From NCBI RefSeq assembly GCF_000337535.1, contig NZ_AOIP01000015.1:151112-215111 (forward strand): a DNA stretch of 64,000 bases, written 5' to 3'. The position numbers and the translations under genes were made by a program. Source of the DNA: Natrialba aegyptia DSM 13077 (GTDB taxonomy: Archaea > Halobacteriota > Halobacteria > Halobacteriales > Natrialbaceae). A model generated the notes under the pieces. It was given only the letters and a program-made list of their open reading frames with translations. It searched no databases and was not told where the DNA came from. Shown here piece after piece: positions 1 to 9,701 of this stretch. Numbering within the stretch: position 1 is the first letter of the stretch; the number at the start of each line of letters is the position of its first letter.

Positions 1-45
1 GGCGACGAAAACGGGCGTTATCGACTGAAAACGAAGCGGGCCGTC

Positions 46-882
46 CTACCCGAGATCGGCGCGTCGGAACCGCCAGATCCCGAGCCCGAGCGGAACGACG
101 ACCCAGGCAACGAGGATCACGAGCATGAACCACTCCTGTAGGTAGAACACGTCGAACCCGGACCCAACCTGTCCGGGAAACTGTTCAGCCGGGAACGCAA
201 GCTCCAATGCGTTGAGATAGGCACCCGTCGGGCTCAGACTGAAGATGAACTCGAGGTGAGAGTCGGCGTAGTTCAGCCCCAATTCCTCGAAGACGAACCG
301 GGCCATGTACGCAGGTCCGATCGGCAGGAAATTCCAGATGATATTGAAGACGAAGAAGAAGCCGATCGCACCGCCCATCGCTCGCGAGCGGCTCGCGGTG
401 GCCGCCGAAATCGCGACGGCGATGGAGACGTACGCGAGCGCATACAGGAGCGTAAGAGCGACGAAAACGGCGTAATCCCCGTACTCGACGCTCATCTCCG
501 GAACGAGCGTCCATGCGGCGACGAGGCCGATTGCGAACGAGGCGAGCAACGCGCCGCTCACGACGCCGACCCGGGAGAGCAGTTTGCCGAGGACTACGTC
601 CGTCCGCGAGACCGGTAAACTCAGCTGGTACCTGACACTCCCCGACTCCCGCTCGCCGGCGACCGAGAGGTACGCTGCGACGAGTGCGACGAGCGGGATG
701 AGTAACACTCCGCCAATCGTCGCGAGACTGAGCATAATCCGGTAGAAACTCGGATTCATGCTGTTGCTCTGCCCCCAGTAAAACAGGAGCATAAACAGCA
801 CGTACAGCGCGACTGGAACCCAGATGAGTTTGGCGCGACGGACATCCAGGAGATCCCGTTTGGCGACCGAAATCGCGTTCAT
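46..882 (-). CDS. ABC-2 type transporter permease
   Basis: Integral membrane subunit of an ABC exporter, 278 aa, with about six hydrophobic segments (roughly residues 20-38, 57-80, 105-128, 140-163, 170-190 and 250-270). The motif GERESGSVRYQLSLPVSR between the second and third helices is the usual ABC-2/NosY-type loop, followed by VLGKLLSR. Its ATG overlaps the stop of the upstream ATPase by four bases (ATGA), so the two subunits are translationally coupled. The substrate cannot be deduced; haloarchaea carry many such pairs annotated as copper/NosY-like or multidrug exporters. Confidence 0.88.
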   Translation of the reverse strand: MNAISVAKRDLLDVRRAKLIWVPVALYVLFMLLFYWGQSNSMNPSFYRIMLSLATIGGVLLIPLVALVAAYLSVAGERESGSVRYQLSLPVSRTDVVLGKLLSRVGVVSGALLASFAIGLVAAWTLVPEMSVEYGDYAVFVALTLLYALAYVSIAVAISAATASRSRAMGGAIGFFFVFNIIWNFLPIGPAYMARFVFEELGLNYADSHLEFIFSLSPTGAYLNALELAFPAEQFPGQVGSGFDVFYLQEWFMLVILVAWVVVPLGLGIWRFRRADLG

Positions 883-1865
883 GCGGTCACCTCCTGCTTG
901 CGCGTGTCGCCCTCGCCGGTCGAGCCGGTCGACTCGCGTGGTCCGCCGTGTGCAGTACCGCCGGTATACTGGTTGAACAACTCCTCGAGAGAGGTATCCG
1001 TCGAGTGGATATCCGTCACGGTCGTTCGCTGGTCGAGGGCGCGAGCCACGTCGATTTTCACGCTTGGGTCGGCGCAGACGGCCGTCACGACGCCATCTTC
1101 GACGGTCGTTTGTTGAACACCGTCGATGGCGTCGAGCGCGGGCATCTCAGGGTCCACCGAGGGTTCGGCTTCGAATTCGAGTTCGATTGTCGCTCCGCCG
1201 GTCGCCTCATCTCGCAGGCCGTCGATGCTGTCCAGGGCGACGAGTTCGCCCTCGTTCATGATTCCGACGCGATCGCAGACGGCTTCGACTTCCGAGAGGA
1301 TGTGACTCGAGAAGAAGACGGCCGTCCCCGAGTCAGCCTCCGCGCGGAGCAGGTTCCGCATGTCCTGGATGCCGGTCGGATCCAGACCGGAGGACGGTTC
1401 GTCGAGGATCAGTAGCTCCGGATCGCCGACGAGCGCCATGCCGAGGCCGAGTCGCTGGCGCATCCCCTTCGAGAACCCGCCGGTCGGTCGGTCGGCGTCC
1501 TCGAGGATGCCAACGCGTTCGAGAATCGCATCAACGTCCGCATCCGCGCGTTTCGTTTCGGCGACCCACTCGACGTGTTCGCGGGCCGTGAGCCGCTCGT
1601 AGAGGGTTGCGCCCTCCGGAAGCACGCCGATGCGTTCGCGGATCGCTTCCGTCTCCGTCTGGGCGTCGTATCCGAGCACCGTCGCGGTTCCCGAGGAGGG
1701 GCGGACGAAGTCGAGGAGCATGTTGATCGTCGTCGACTTTCCGGCTCCGTTCGGACCGAGGAAGCCGAATATCTCCCCTTCGCCGACCGTTAGATCGAGG
1801 CCATCGACGGCGAGGACAGTTTCTCCGTATCGTTTCGTCAGGGCGGTCGTTTCGATAGCGGGCAC
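879..1865 (-). CDS. ABC transporter ATP-binding protein
   Basis: ATPase of an ABC-2 exporter, 328 aa from the GTG at 1865. Walker A GPNGAGKST lies near residues 37-45, the signature FSKGMRQRLGLGMAL and Walker B LLILDEPSSGLDP follow, and the C-terminal 80 residues form the extra domain common in CcmA/DrrA-like subunits. The reading frame is open to 2081, but the extra N-terminus has no family resemblance and crosses an AT-rich stretch (about 1885-1915) that looks like the promoter, so the GTG starting VPAIETTALTKRYG is preferred. It overlaps its permease by four bases. Confidence 0.87.
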   Translation of the reverse strand: MPAIETTALTKRYGETVLAVDGLDLTVGEGEIFGFLGPNGAGKSTTINMLLDFVRPSSGTATVLGYDAQTETEAIRERIGVLPEGATLYERLTAREHVEWVAETKRADADVDAILERVGILEDADRPTGGFSKGMRQRLGLGMALVGDPELLILDEPSSGLDPTGIQDMRNLLRAEADSGTAVFFSSHILSEVEAVCDRVGIMNEGELVALDSIDGLRDEATGGATIELEFEAEPSVDPEMPALDAIDGVQQTTVEDGVVTAVCADPSVKIDVARALDQRTTVTDIHSTDTSLEELFNQYTGGTAHGGPRESTGSTGEGDTRKQEVTA

Positions 1866-2114
1866 AGTCGACCATTCAGCGAATATCTTGTAACTCTTTC
1901 TAAAAGATCCGCTATGTATCACGTTGTGCTGCTGGCGACAGATTGGCGTCGGATGACGGATGCCGCGCTTGTAGCGCTGGGAACCATGACGGTCCGAGAA
2001 GGACGAAGGCACGCCGACTACATCGGTCGTGAACACCAATCCGATGCGAGAGGGGGCCGCTGGGGCGTCTCCCATCCCCAACCGTCCGCCGTGGCTCTGC
2101 CACCGGTGTCTCGA

Positions 2115-3950
2115 TCAGACGTGCTCGTCGAGGAACTCGGCGATGGCGGAGTAGGCTTCGATGCGGTTTTCGAGCTTCGAGAACCCGTGTCCCTCGTCGT
2201 CGAAGACGAGTTTTCGAACCGGGACGCCCTGTTCGCCGGCCCGATCCGCGATCTGTTCGGCCTCCCCGACCGGCACGCGCGGATCGTTCTCGCCGTGGAG
2301 GACGAACAGCGGGGCCGCGATATCCTCGATGTTGTTCGTCGGGGAAATCTCCGCCAAGAACTCGCGATCCTCGGCCAGGCTCCCGTACTCAGCCTCGCGG
2401 AGTTCGCGCCGCCAGTCGCCGGTGTTCTCGAGGAACGTCACGAAGTTGGCGATGCCGACGATATCGATGCCGGCGGCCCAGAGTTCGGGATACGTGGTCA
2501 GTGAAGCGAGAACCATGAAGCCGCCGTAGGAGCCGCCTTTCGCGACGATGCGGTCGGGATCGACGGCGGGATGGTCTTGCAGCCACTCGACGCAGGCCTT
2601 GATGTCGGCGACCGAGTCCATGCGGTTCTCGACGTCGTCGAGGGCCGCGTAGTCGGCCCCGTAGCCGGCCGAACCGCGGACGTTCGGCTCGAAGTAGGCG
2701 TAGCCCCGATCGAGGAAGTACTGCTTGACGCTCGAGAAGGAGGGGCGGCGCTGGCTCTCGGGGCCGCCGTGGATGTCGACGATAACGGGCGTTTCGCCGG
2801 CACCGTCGCTACTCTCTGCACTGGCGCTTCGATCGTCCGGAAGCGCGAAGAATCCCGGCACTTCGAGCCCGTCGAAACTCTCGACGTGAACCAGTTCGGA
2901 CTCGTCGAACGTCTCGCGCGGAATGCCCGCCGTCGGTGCATCCGTCCAGCGCTCCGCGTTGCCGGACTCGACGTCGACGACGAAGACGTTCGTGTTGACC
3001 GTATCCCCGGTCGTCGACAGCGCGAACCGCTCCGCGTCCGGACCGAAGCTTACGCCGCCCGATACGCCGCCCGGCAGGTCGGGCACGGGGAACTCCTCGA
3101 ACGCCGTCGGGTCGTCCGCGCTGAACTCGCCGACGGTGAGTTCGGTGTACCCCTCGACGTTCTGGGAGTACACGAACCGGCCGGTTTCGTCGTCCAGCGC
3201 GATGCCGTCGACGTTCCACTCGTCCGCGACGACGGTCTCGAGTTCACCCGAGGCGATGTCGAGGTAGGCAAGCGAGAGGGTATCGCCGTCGCCGCGGTCC
3301 GTGACGAGGTAGATCCCCTCTCCGTCGGGTGCCCAACTCGCACTTTGATAGCGAACGTCGCCCTCGTGTGGTGTGAGGTGCTCGAGCTCTTCGGTCTCGA
3401 GGTCGAGAACGTACAGGTCCTGGTCGAAGTTCGAGTAGGCCTGGGAGACGAGCAGTCGGGAGTCGTCCGGGCTCCAGCCGGCGAGCGAGAGCCAGCCGTC
3501 GCCCTCGTGGAGACGGGTTGCATCGTTTCCATGTTCGCCTCGGTGCTGGACGTACACGTCGAAGACGGCCTCGTCGCGGCGATTCGACGTGAACGCGAAC
3601 CGCTCGCCGTCGTGGCTCCAGCCGCCCCAGCGGTGCTTGGCGTCGGGCATCGCCGTCAGGTTCTCGATTTCACCCGTCTCGGCGTCGAGTCGGAAGAGTT
3701 GGGCGCGCTCGTTCCCGCCCTCGTCCATTCCGAAGATCAGTTCCGGGCGCTCCGGGGACCACGAGGCAAACGTGACGCGCTCGTCGGCGAACGTCCGCTG
3801 CTGGGGCCACTCGCGCGGGCCGTCGAGCGTCCAGACCTGCGGGGTGCCGGTCGTGTCCATCAGAAACGAGAGTTCGTCGCCGTCGGGGCCGAACGAGACG
3901 CCGTACGCGCTGCGAATGTTGAGATAGCGATCGATGTCGTAGGCTGCCAT
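2115..3950 (-). CDS. S9 family (prolyl oligopeptidase/acylaminoacyl) peptidase
   Basis: Cytoplasmic serine peptidase, 611 aa, no signal peptide. The N-terminal ~360 residues are a beta-propeller of TolB/WD-like blades (repeated WSPD/WAPDG/FGPD motifs) that filters peptide access. The C-terminal alpha/beta hydrolase has the nucleophile elbow GGSYGG (Ser474), Asp556 in GENDPRVP and His588 in DEGHGF, so the triad is complete. Length and order match the acyl-aminoacyl peptidase group that removes blocked N-terminal residues or degrades short peptides. It is a single gene with its own start just downstream of an open intergenic stretch. Confidence 0.92.
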   Translation of the reverse strand: MAAYDIDRYLNIRSAYGVSFGPDGDELSFLMDTTGTPQVWTLDGPREWPQQRTFADERVTFASWSPERPELIFGMDEGGNERAQLFRLDAETGEIENLTAMPDAKHRWGGWSHDGERFAFTSNRRDEAVFDVYVQHRGEHGNDATRLHEGDGWLSLAGWSPDDSRLLVSQAYSNFDQDLYVLDLETEELEHLTPHEGDVRYQSASWAPDGEGIYLVTDRGDGDTLSLAYLDIASGELETVVADEWNVDGIALDDETGRFVYSQNVEGYTELTVGEFSADDPTAFEEFPVPDLPGGVSGGVSFGPDAERFALSTTGDTVNTNVFVVDVESGNAERWTDAPTAGIPRETFDESELVHVESFDGLEVPGFFALPDDRSASAESSDGAGETPVIVDIHGGPESQRRPSFSSVKQYFLDRGYAYFEPNVRGSAGYGADYAALDDVENRMDSVADIKACVEWLQDHPAVDPDRIVAKGGSYGGFMVLASLTTYPELWAAGIDIVGIANFVTFLENTGDWRRELREAEYGSLAEDREFLAEISPTNNIEDIAAPLFVLHGENDPRVPVGEAEQIADRAGEQGVPVRKLVFDDEGHGFSKLENRIEAYSAIAEFLDEHV

Positions 3951-4246
3951 AGCAGACGGTGCGTGTGGCGGGCCGGTAGTCGTTTGGGTTCCGGAGACGG
4001 GCCCCGACAGTAGCCGGTGACTACCGTCATTTCACAATTGAAACTGCCACGGCAGCTACCGTAACCACCGCAGTTTCCGCCGAAGCGAGCGGCTACCTCT
4101 GTTTGCGTTCAGTTTCAGCTGTGCTCGAATCGAGCGCTTGGCAGGTGCCGATACTGTAGCCTTGGCATACGCAGTAACAGTCCCCCGGTTCGGTGCCCAC
4201 CGAATTGCTGTGCTTAACAAAGGCCACACGGGGGAAGCAACGACCA

Positions 4247-5191
4247 ATGACTGGCGCGGACGAAACCGGCGAACCAACTACCGAGGGGAACGGTTCAGTT
4301 GGGATGCTCATGGTCACGATTCTGGTCGTTCTCGTCGCGTTCGGAATGACTGTCGCTGTCGTCGGTCCGGAACTAGGCGGTGAGCCCTCGACAGGAAGTG
4401 GATTCGGCGTCCTCGAGACGAACGGCGACGACAACGGGGCCAGCGATGCATCGACGAGCGATAGTGGATCGTCCACACCGAACTCGGGCGATCAGGAAGG
4501 AGGCGAAAACGGGTTCTCGATGGGGTCCGGTGAGGATGGAGATGACGAGGGTTCGGATGACGAAGATTCGGATGATGAAGACGCGGATGACGAGGATACA
4601 GAGGACGAGGCGGAAGGTGACGAAGATTCGGATAGCGAGGACGGGGATGAAAACGGAGAGAGCGACGACCAAGAGACCGGTGATGAAGACGAGACGGACG
4701 AAGAGGGGGACGAGGATGAAAGCGAGGAAGGCGGTGATGGCGGTGATGATGAAGATGCGGATGACGACAGCGATGGCGAAGATGAAGATGGAGATGGAGA
4801 TGATGACGAGGAGGATGACGACAATGAGAATGACGAGGAGGATGACGGCGGCGAAAGTGGAGACGGCGGTGACGACGGTGAAAGTGACGCCGGATCGGAC
4901 GAAACCGACGAGAGAAACCGTGACAGTGACGACGAACGTGAGGACGATGACGGCGAGAACGATGACGGTGACGACGGGGACACCGGCAACGAGGAGACCG
5001 ACGACGAAACAGCGGGTGAGAGCGACAGCACCGACGCTGAAACGGACGGTGCAGACGAAACCGGCGAGACGGAGACACCCGGCAACTCACGATCTACTGA
5101 GGACAGTTTCACGGACCGACTCGACTCGGCTATCGAGGGCGCGATGAACGATCTTCGCAGAAACATCGCTGACGAGAACAGCGACGAATGA
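4247..5191 (+). CDS. Asp/Glu-rich single-pass membrane protein
   Basis: Unrecognised protein of 314 aa. One hydrophobic helix (about residues 19-42, MLMVTILVVLVAFGMTVAVV) is followed by some 250 residues made almost only of D, E, G, S, N and T in irregular runs. The expected topology is a short cytoplasmic N-terminus and a very acidic exterior tail. The C-terminal ~45 residues regain normal composition (DRLDSAIEGAMNDLRRNI). The ATG at 4247 is preferred over 4193 because the TATA-like TTAACAAA at 4214-4221 would lie inside the longer version. The GAY-GAR triplet pattern indicates expansion by slippage. It could act as a cation-binding or surface spacer protein; no function is assigned. Confidence 0.7.
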   Translation: MTGADETGEPTTEGNGSVGMLMVTILVVLVAFGMTVAVVGPELGGEPSTGSGFGVLETNGDDNGASDASTSDSGSSTPNSGDQEGGENGFSMGSGEDGDDEGSDDEDSDDEDADDEDTEDEAEGDEDSDSEDGDENGESDDQETGDEDETDEEGDEDESEEGGDGGDDEDADDDSDGEDEDGDGDDDEEDDDNENDEEDDGGESGDGGDDGESDAGSDETDERNRDSDDEREDDDGENDDGDDGDTGNEETDDETAGESDSTDAETDGADETGETETPGNSRSTEDSFTDRLDSAIEGAMNDLRRNIADENSDE

Positions 5192-5193
5192 GA

Positions 5194-5207
5194 CTGTTGA
5201 GCAACAG
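5194..5207. repeat. Short perfect inverted repeat after the acidic-protein gene
   Basis: CTGTTG-AG-CAACAG begins three bases after the stop codon at 5191. A six-pair stem with a two-base loop could terminate or protect the transcript, but no T-tract follows, so this is only suggestive. Confidence 0.3.
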
Positions 5208-5300
5208 CCCGTGAATACCCGATCGTGGCTTTCGGGCCGTCGCCGCAGGGACAGCCATTCGCAGCCGATCAATTACTGAACCCGTTACTCGGTCCTTCCG

Positions 5301-8108
5301 CTATTCATCAGCGCTGGCGAAAGCTGGGGTGCTCGCTGGTCTCTGTCCCCCGATCCGTCGCGTATCCAACTCGAACTCGGGCGACTGCCAGGTTTCCCAG
5401 TGGTCCTCGTTTTCGGGCTCTCCGAGGGTGTGCAGGACTTCCACCTTGAGCGTGTACGTCCCCTTCGGAACCGGCCGCGTATTATCGCTTTCTCCGGCCT
5501 GCGTCAGTCCCATCCACGGGAACTCGTAGTACGTATCTGGACTCTCACTTCGCGAGAGGTACCGATCTTCCATCACGAGATACTCGTGCCCGCGCTTCTG
5601 ATCAACCGCGTATATCCGCATCTCACGCGGGAAGTGCCCGAAGAACGCCTCGACGATCGGATAGTCACCGTCCGCAACGGTGAACTCGTGGCCCTCCCCG
5701 ACCGGTTCGGTGATCGGATTCCCGTCTTCGTCTTCACCGACGATCGCCGACACCCGCGGTTCTCGCTCGACGAACTCGTCGACGCTCTCGTAGTATCCGA
5801 ACAGCGGCAGGTCGTGATAGTCTCCATCGTAACCGGCGTACGGAACCCGAAGCGTCGCCGCGGTCTCGTCCGCCGGGTCAAACTCGATGTAGCCACCGTA
5901 CTGGTGATTCGGAAGTCCAAGTGCGGGCGCAGTCAGGCGGACATCGACTTCCGCAGCGCCACCTGCAGGTACCGCGACAGTCTCCGGCGCTTCGAGCGTG
6001 CTTCCGGCTCCGTAAAACGACGGTGCGAACGTGTTACCCGCAGTACCGATCGTGCCGACGTGACCGATCGAATAGACGAGTTCCTCGTCACCATCGTTTC
6101 GAATCGTCACTGTGGCGTCGGTTCCGGACCCGTCACCAACGGCGATCTGTCCCGGAGACACCCGTTGGTTGGCTTCAATCACCTCGTCGATCTGAATCAT
6201 CCCAGCACCTTGCCGGAAGCTATGATCCAGGCCGAGATCCGGCGCGAGCGACCACGGCGCGGGTTCGGCCGTATTCTGGAGCCGATCGCGTACCTCGACC
6301 GGATCGAGACCCGACTCGGATTCACACAACAGTGCGACTGCGCCAGCGACGTGTGGGGCACTCATCGACGTTCCCGATAACATCGCGTACCCGTCTAGCG
6401 CCAGTGGATACGTGGAGGTAATCAAGCCCCCCGGCGCCGTGACGCTCGGGCCGAACTCGAGTTCAACATCCTGTCCGTACGAACTGAAATCCGACAACAG
6501 GCCGCCGTTCGGATTCGGAACGGTCGCTGCGTCGCTTGTGAACTCGAGCGAGACGTCGGTCCCGTCTTCGAGGAGCGTCGCGAGCGATTGACCGTCGGTA
6601 TCGCTGATCCCGGCACTCCAGACGCCGTCGACACCGGCGTCTTGGACCGTCCCCGAGAAGAGTCCCGAGACGTTATTGTAGATCACGACGCCCGTGGCAC
6701 CGGCTTCGACGGCGTTCAGGTACTTCTGTGCGAACGAACAGTGGCCGCGCTCGATCAGGGCGACATGGCCCTCGGGGAACTCGTCGAAATCACTGCTATC
6801 GCAGCCGAAGTAACCGCTTTCACCCTCGAGTTCACTCGCACTGGGGAGTGCGAGTGGCGCAGATTCGCCCTCGGTTGGGGGCCGTTCTGCGCCGGTCATC
6901 TCGAGATACGGGACCGGCTCTGTACGGTGGTCGACGCCGAAAAGCTGCGCTTCGAGGTGCGTGTTCTCGGCACTAGCGACGCTAATGATATCGTGGCCGT
7001 TCGCCGGCGCGCTCATGCTCCAGGTGCCGAGTCCGCCATCGTTGCCGGCGGAGTTGACGACGACGACGCCCTGTGCGGCGAGTTCGTTACTCGCTGCTGT
7101 CGTCGGGTATTCCTGCCCCCACGCCAGCGTTGCCCCGAGTGACATGTTTATGATATCCATGCCGTCTTCGTAGGCGTCCTCGAGAGCCGCGACGATAATG
7201 TCGGCTGAACTCGAGCCGACGTCGAATATCTTGTACGCGCCGAGTGCCGTATCGGGGGCGACGCCGGAGACACCGTCTTCGGCTGCTGCATCTGCACCGA
7301 CGATTCCGGCGACGTGGGTCCCGTGTCCCTGTCTGTCCATCGGGTCGGGGCTCGGGTTCGGCTCCGAGGTAGCAGGATCGCCAGTATCGAAGCCTTCGCC
7401 GACGTAGTCCCAGCCGTGGCTGATTCGGGGATGGTGTTCGCCGTCGGGGTCGGTGAGGGTCCGGTCGTGCTCGGCGACAGCAGTATACGTCTCGTTTTGG
7501 TTTCCACTGCCGCCGAGGTCCGGATGATTGTAATCGATGCCCGTGTCGACGACTGCAACGCGTTGACCGGCACCGGAGTATCCAAGTTCGGACTGGGCGG
7601 TCGCAGCACCGGTCATTTCGAGTGCGGTGTCGAGCGCTGGCGATGCGTCTTCGGGCTCGGGACGGTCGACGATCGCAACCGGATACACCGCGTTGACGCT
7701 CTCAAACGTGCTTACCGTGATGGCGGTCGCTAGATCGGCGTCGACTGATAAGCCGTTCCACAGCGTGGTGTAATCGAACTGCTCCGTAAACTGGGCCTCT
7801 TCTCGACGAGCCTGTGCGCGCAGATTCGCTCGTTCGGATGCGTGAGCGTGCACGTTGCCGCCGCGAGCAGTCGGCGGTGCGTCTAGCTCGACGAACCATC
7901 GATTTCGTGCCCACCGATCCGGGAGGTCATCGCGACTCTCCCACGGTGGGGAGCGTTCCGGATCGACCGACAGATCGTCTCTCGAGTTCGTGTCGGCGAG
8001 TGCCGTTCCCGAAAAGACCGCACCGAGGCCGACCACGCTGGCGAGTTTCAGCGTCGTTCGTCTGTCTATTCGATGCTCGTCCCCCACATGAGAGTTATCA
8101 TCTACCAT
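5301..8108 (-). CDS. Tat-exported subtilisin-like serine protease (S8) with PA domain
   Basis: Extracellular protease of 935 aa. The N-terminus IDRRTTLKLASVVGLGAVFSGTALA is a Tat signal. The subtilase fold carries Asp188 (VAVVDTGID), His262 (GHGTHVAG), the oxyanion Asn356 (NSAGNDGG) and Ser581 (LSGTSMSAPHVAGA). A protease-associated insert lies between His and Ser (about 385-530), as in the Vpr/C5a-peptidase/lactocepin group and unlike the shorter halolysins. A Fn3-like region follows to about residue 760 and a C-terminal domain ends the protein. No C-terminal anchor or PGF-CTERM is visible, so it is probably released. It may be autoprocessed via the I9-like propeptide (about 65-150). Confidence 0.93.
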   Translation of the reverse strand: MVDDNSHVGDEHRIDRRTTLKLASVVGLGAVFSGTALADTNSRDDLSVDPERSPPWESRDDLPDRWARNRWFVELDAPPTARGGNVHAHASERANLRAQARREEAQFTEQFDYTTLWNGLSVDADLATAITVSTFESVNAVYPVAIVDRPEPEDASPALDTALEMTGAATAQSELGYSGAGQRVAVVDTGIDYNHPDLGGSGNQNETYTAVAEHDRTLTDPDGEHHPRISHGWDYVGEGFDTGDPATSEPNPSPDPMDRQGHGTHVAGIVGADAAAEDGVSGVAPDTALGAYKIFDVGSSSADIIVAALEDAYEDGMDIINMSLGATLAWGQEYPTTAASNELAAQGVVVVNSAGNDGGLGTWSMSAPANGHDIISVASAENTHLEAQLFGVDHRTEPVPYLEMTGAERPPTEGESAPLALPSASELEGESGYFGCDSSDFDEFPEGHVALIERGHCSFAQKYLNAVEAGATGVVIYNNVSGLFSGTVQDAGVDGVWSAGISDTDGQSLATLLEDGTDVSLEFTSDAATVPNPNGGLLSDFSSYGQDVELEFGPSVTAPGGLITSTYPLALDGYAMLSGTSMSAPHVAGAVALLCESESGLDPVEVRDRLQNTAEPAPWSLAPDLGLDHSFRQGAGMIQIDEVIEANQRVSPGQIAVGDGSGTDATVTIRNDGDEELVYSIGHVGTIGTAGNTFAPSFYGAGSTLEAPETVAVPAGGAAEVDVRLTAPALGLPNHQYGGYIEFDPADETAATLRVPYAGYDGDYHDLPLFGYYESVDEFVEREPRVSAIVGEDEDGNPITEPVGEGHEFTVADGDYPIVEAFFGHFPREMRIYAVDQKRGHEYLVMEDRYLSRSESPDTYYEFPWMGLTQAGESDNTRPVPKGTYTLKVEVLHTLGEPENEDHWETWQSPEFELDTRRIGGQRPASTPAFASADE

Positions 8109-8588
8109 GATTTTTCGAGCGGCGGTAACACGTCGAACGTGTGCTCTCAGACCACTGAGGCGGCCGACCGATTCTCGATCCGGTATCGATCAGTCAATCA
8201 CGTTTTCGATCGGTTTCCCTGACAGTCGCCGCTCAGTGAAATTATATGAAAGAATACACTCGTTACTCTAGTGGAATAGGAAATTAATTCCGGTAATCTC
8301 TATCACTGGCTGTGGGATGTCCAGTTGTGAAACCCGCCGACCCCGATAGTACCGGCCCTACAACGGCTATGCGGTCGGGCGTGCAGTAACTTGCAGTGGC
8401 CACTATGGGAATCGTAATCGAATTGAAACCAGTCCGAGAAAGAACTCGTTCGAGATGCAAACCATCTCTCCGGAGAATTGATCCGTCTTCAAACACTTCA
8501 GCGGCATTCGGCCGGTGCTGCCCACGGAGTGGATTGGTCGAATACGAAAGAAGTGATTTTTTATCCTCTCGCTTCGTGGCCGTGGCAT
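8109..8588. other. Divergent intergenic region with AT-rich island
   Basis: Separates the protease (minus) from the glycosyltransferase (plus). Bases about 8235-8300 are much richer in A/T than the surroundings (for example ATTATATGAAAG and GGAAATTAATTCC, a near palindrome). TTTTTATCC at about 8562-8570 sits about 25 nt before the ATG at 8589 and fits a leaderless promoter for the plus-strand gene. Open frames across it have no coding character. Confidence 0.5.
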
Positions 8589-9650
8589 ATGCGCGTCGCG
8601 TTCGTCTCCTCTGAAACGGTTTTCCACCACGACACCGAGACGAACCAGCGACTCCAGACCGTTCTCGAACTCCTTCGAGACGCCGGCCACGAGATCCACG
8701 TCTACTGTACCCAGTTTTGGGACGGCGAACACTCGACGTTCGAACGCGAGGATATCACCTATCACGGCGTCTCCGTCGGTCCCGACGCCCGAGCGTCGTT
8801 TCTCGTTCGACTGCCGTTCGTCCTCGCCGCTTCAAACCCCGACATCATCCATGCCAGTGCCGACCGACCAAAACAGGTTCTCGCCGCCAGTTTGGGCGCA
8901 ACGCTCGCTCGAACCCCGGCTGTGGCCGACTGGTACGGCCACGGCGGTCTCCCGACGGACCGCTGGCGACAACTCGCCGCGCGTTCGGTCGACCGGAACT
9001 TCGTCCCGTCGGAACTGGTCGCAACCTGGGTCCGCAAACTCGGCGTCACCGAACGCGCCGTCGACACGTTTCCGAACCCGATCGATATCGACCGCATCCG
9101 CTCGGTCACGCCTGGCGAGCGCGCCGACGTACTCTACGCCCGTCGCCTCGACGACGGTGCGAACCTCGAGAGCCTCCTCCTCGCACTCGCCGAACACCGG
9201 ACCCGCGACTGGCGCGCCACCGTCATCGGCGACGGTCCCGAACGAGCGGCCTACGAACAGCTCGCGCGTGACCTCCGGATCGACGACCGCGTCACTTTCG
9301 CCGGTACCCTGTCGCTCGACGACCGGATCGCCGCCTACCGCGGCGCTCACGTCTTCGCCCAGACCGCAGAACGCTGCGTCTTCCCCACCGAAATGCTCCG
9401 GGCATTGGCCGCGGGCTGCGTCGGCGTCGTCGAATACCACGCCAACTCGAGCGCCCACGAACTCGTCGAAGGCTGGGACCGCGGCTTTCGAACCACCAGC
9501 GAAGACGAACTCGGCGACACGATTCTCGACGCCGGTGAACTCGAGTTCCGCGACATCGACGACCACTTCGCGACGTACGACCGAGACGACGTTCGCGACC
9601 GGTATCTAACGACCTACCGAGCGTTACGGGAGTCGGCGGGTATTTTCTGA
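8589..9650 (+). CDS. GT4-type glycosyltransferase
   Basis: GT-B fold glycosyltransferase, 353 aa. It opens with MRVAFVSSETVFHHD (first Rossmann strand and Gly-poor variant of the acceptor loop). The donor domain contains TVIGDGPERAAYEQLARDL and the GTLS/ERCVFPTEMLRALAAGCVGVVEY block, the GT4 equivalent of the EX7E nucleotide-sugar site. Here the first Glu is replaced by the C-V-F-P-T-E arrangement. The frame extends upstream to 8478, but the ATG at 8589 aligns with the family start and sits about 25 nt after a TATA-like box. It is likely to decorate lipids, glycoproteins or exopolysaccharide; no glycan cluster surrounds it. Confidence 0.85.
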   Translation: MRVAFVSSETVFHHDTETNQRLQTVLELLRDAGHEIHVYCTQFWDGEHSTFEREDITYHGVSVGPDARASFLVRLPFVLAASNPDIIHASADRPKQVLAASLGATLARTPAVADWYGHGGLPTDRWRQLAARSVDRNFVPSELVATWVRKLGVTERAVDTFPNPIDIDRIRSVTPGERADVLYARRLDDGANLESLLLALAEHRTRDWRATVIGDGPERAAYEQLARDLRIDDRVTFAGTLSLDDRIAAYRGAHVFAQTAERCVFPTEMLRALAAGCVGVVEYHANSSAHELVEGWDRGFRTTSEDELGDTILDAGELEFRDIDDHFATYDRDDVRDRYLTTYRALRESAGIF

Positions 9651-9661
9651 GCGCGAAGACG

Positions 9662-9687
9662 GGCAGACGGGTATATAATCGTCTGCC
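9662..9687 (+). promoter_or_regulatory. Palindrome bracketing the HIT-gene TATA box
   Basis: Perfect 8-bp arms GGCAGACG (9662-9669) and CGTCTGCC (9680-9687) enclose GGTATATAAT, whose TATA box lies 23-30 nt before the ATG at 9702. The geometry is that of an operator whose occupation would block TBP/TFB. It could instead act as a 3' hairpin of the glycosyltransferase mRNA, which ends at 9650. Confidence 0.6.
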
Positions 9688-9701
9688 GAGAGGGCGTTCG
9701 T

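Noticed and set aside
4314-5166. Minus-strand His/Arg/Pro- and Ser-rich frames over the acidic protein.
   Set aside because: Mirror images of the GAY/GAR triplet tract; no start context or homology.
8403-8765. 120-codon minus-strand frame across the start of the glycosyltransferase.
   Set aside because: It overlaps a well-supported plus-strand start and promoter, and its sequence lacks any recognisable domain.
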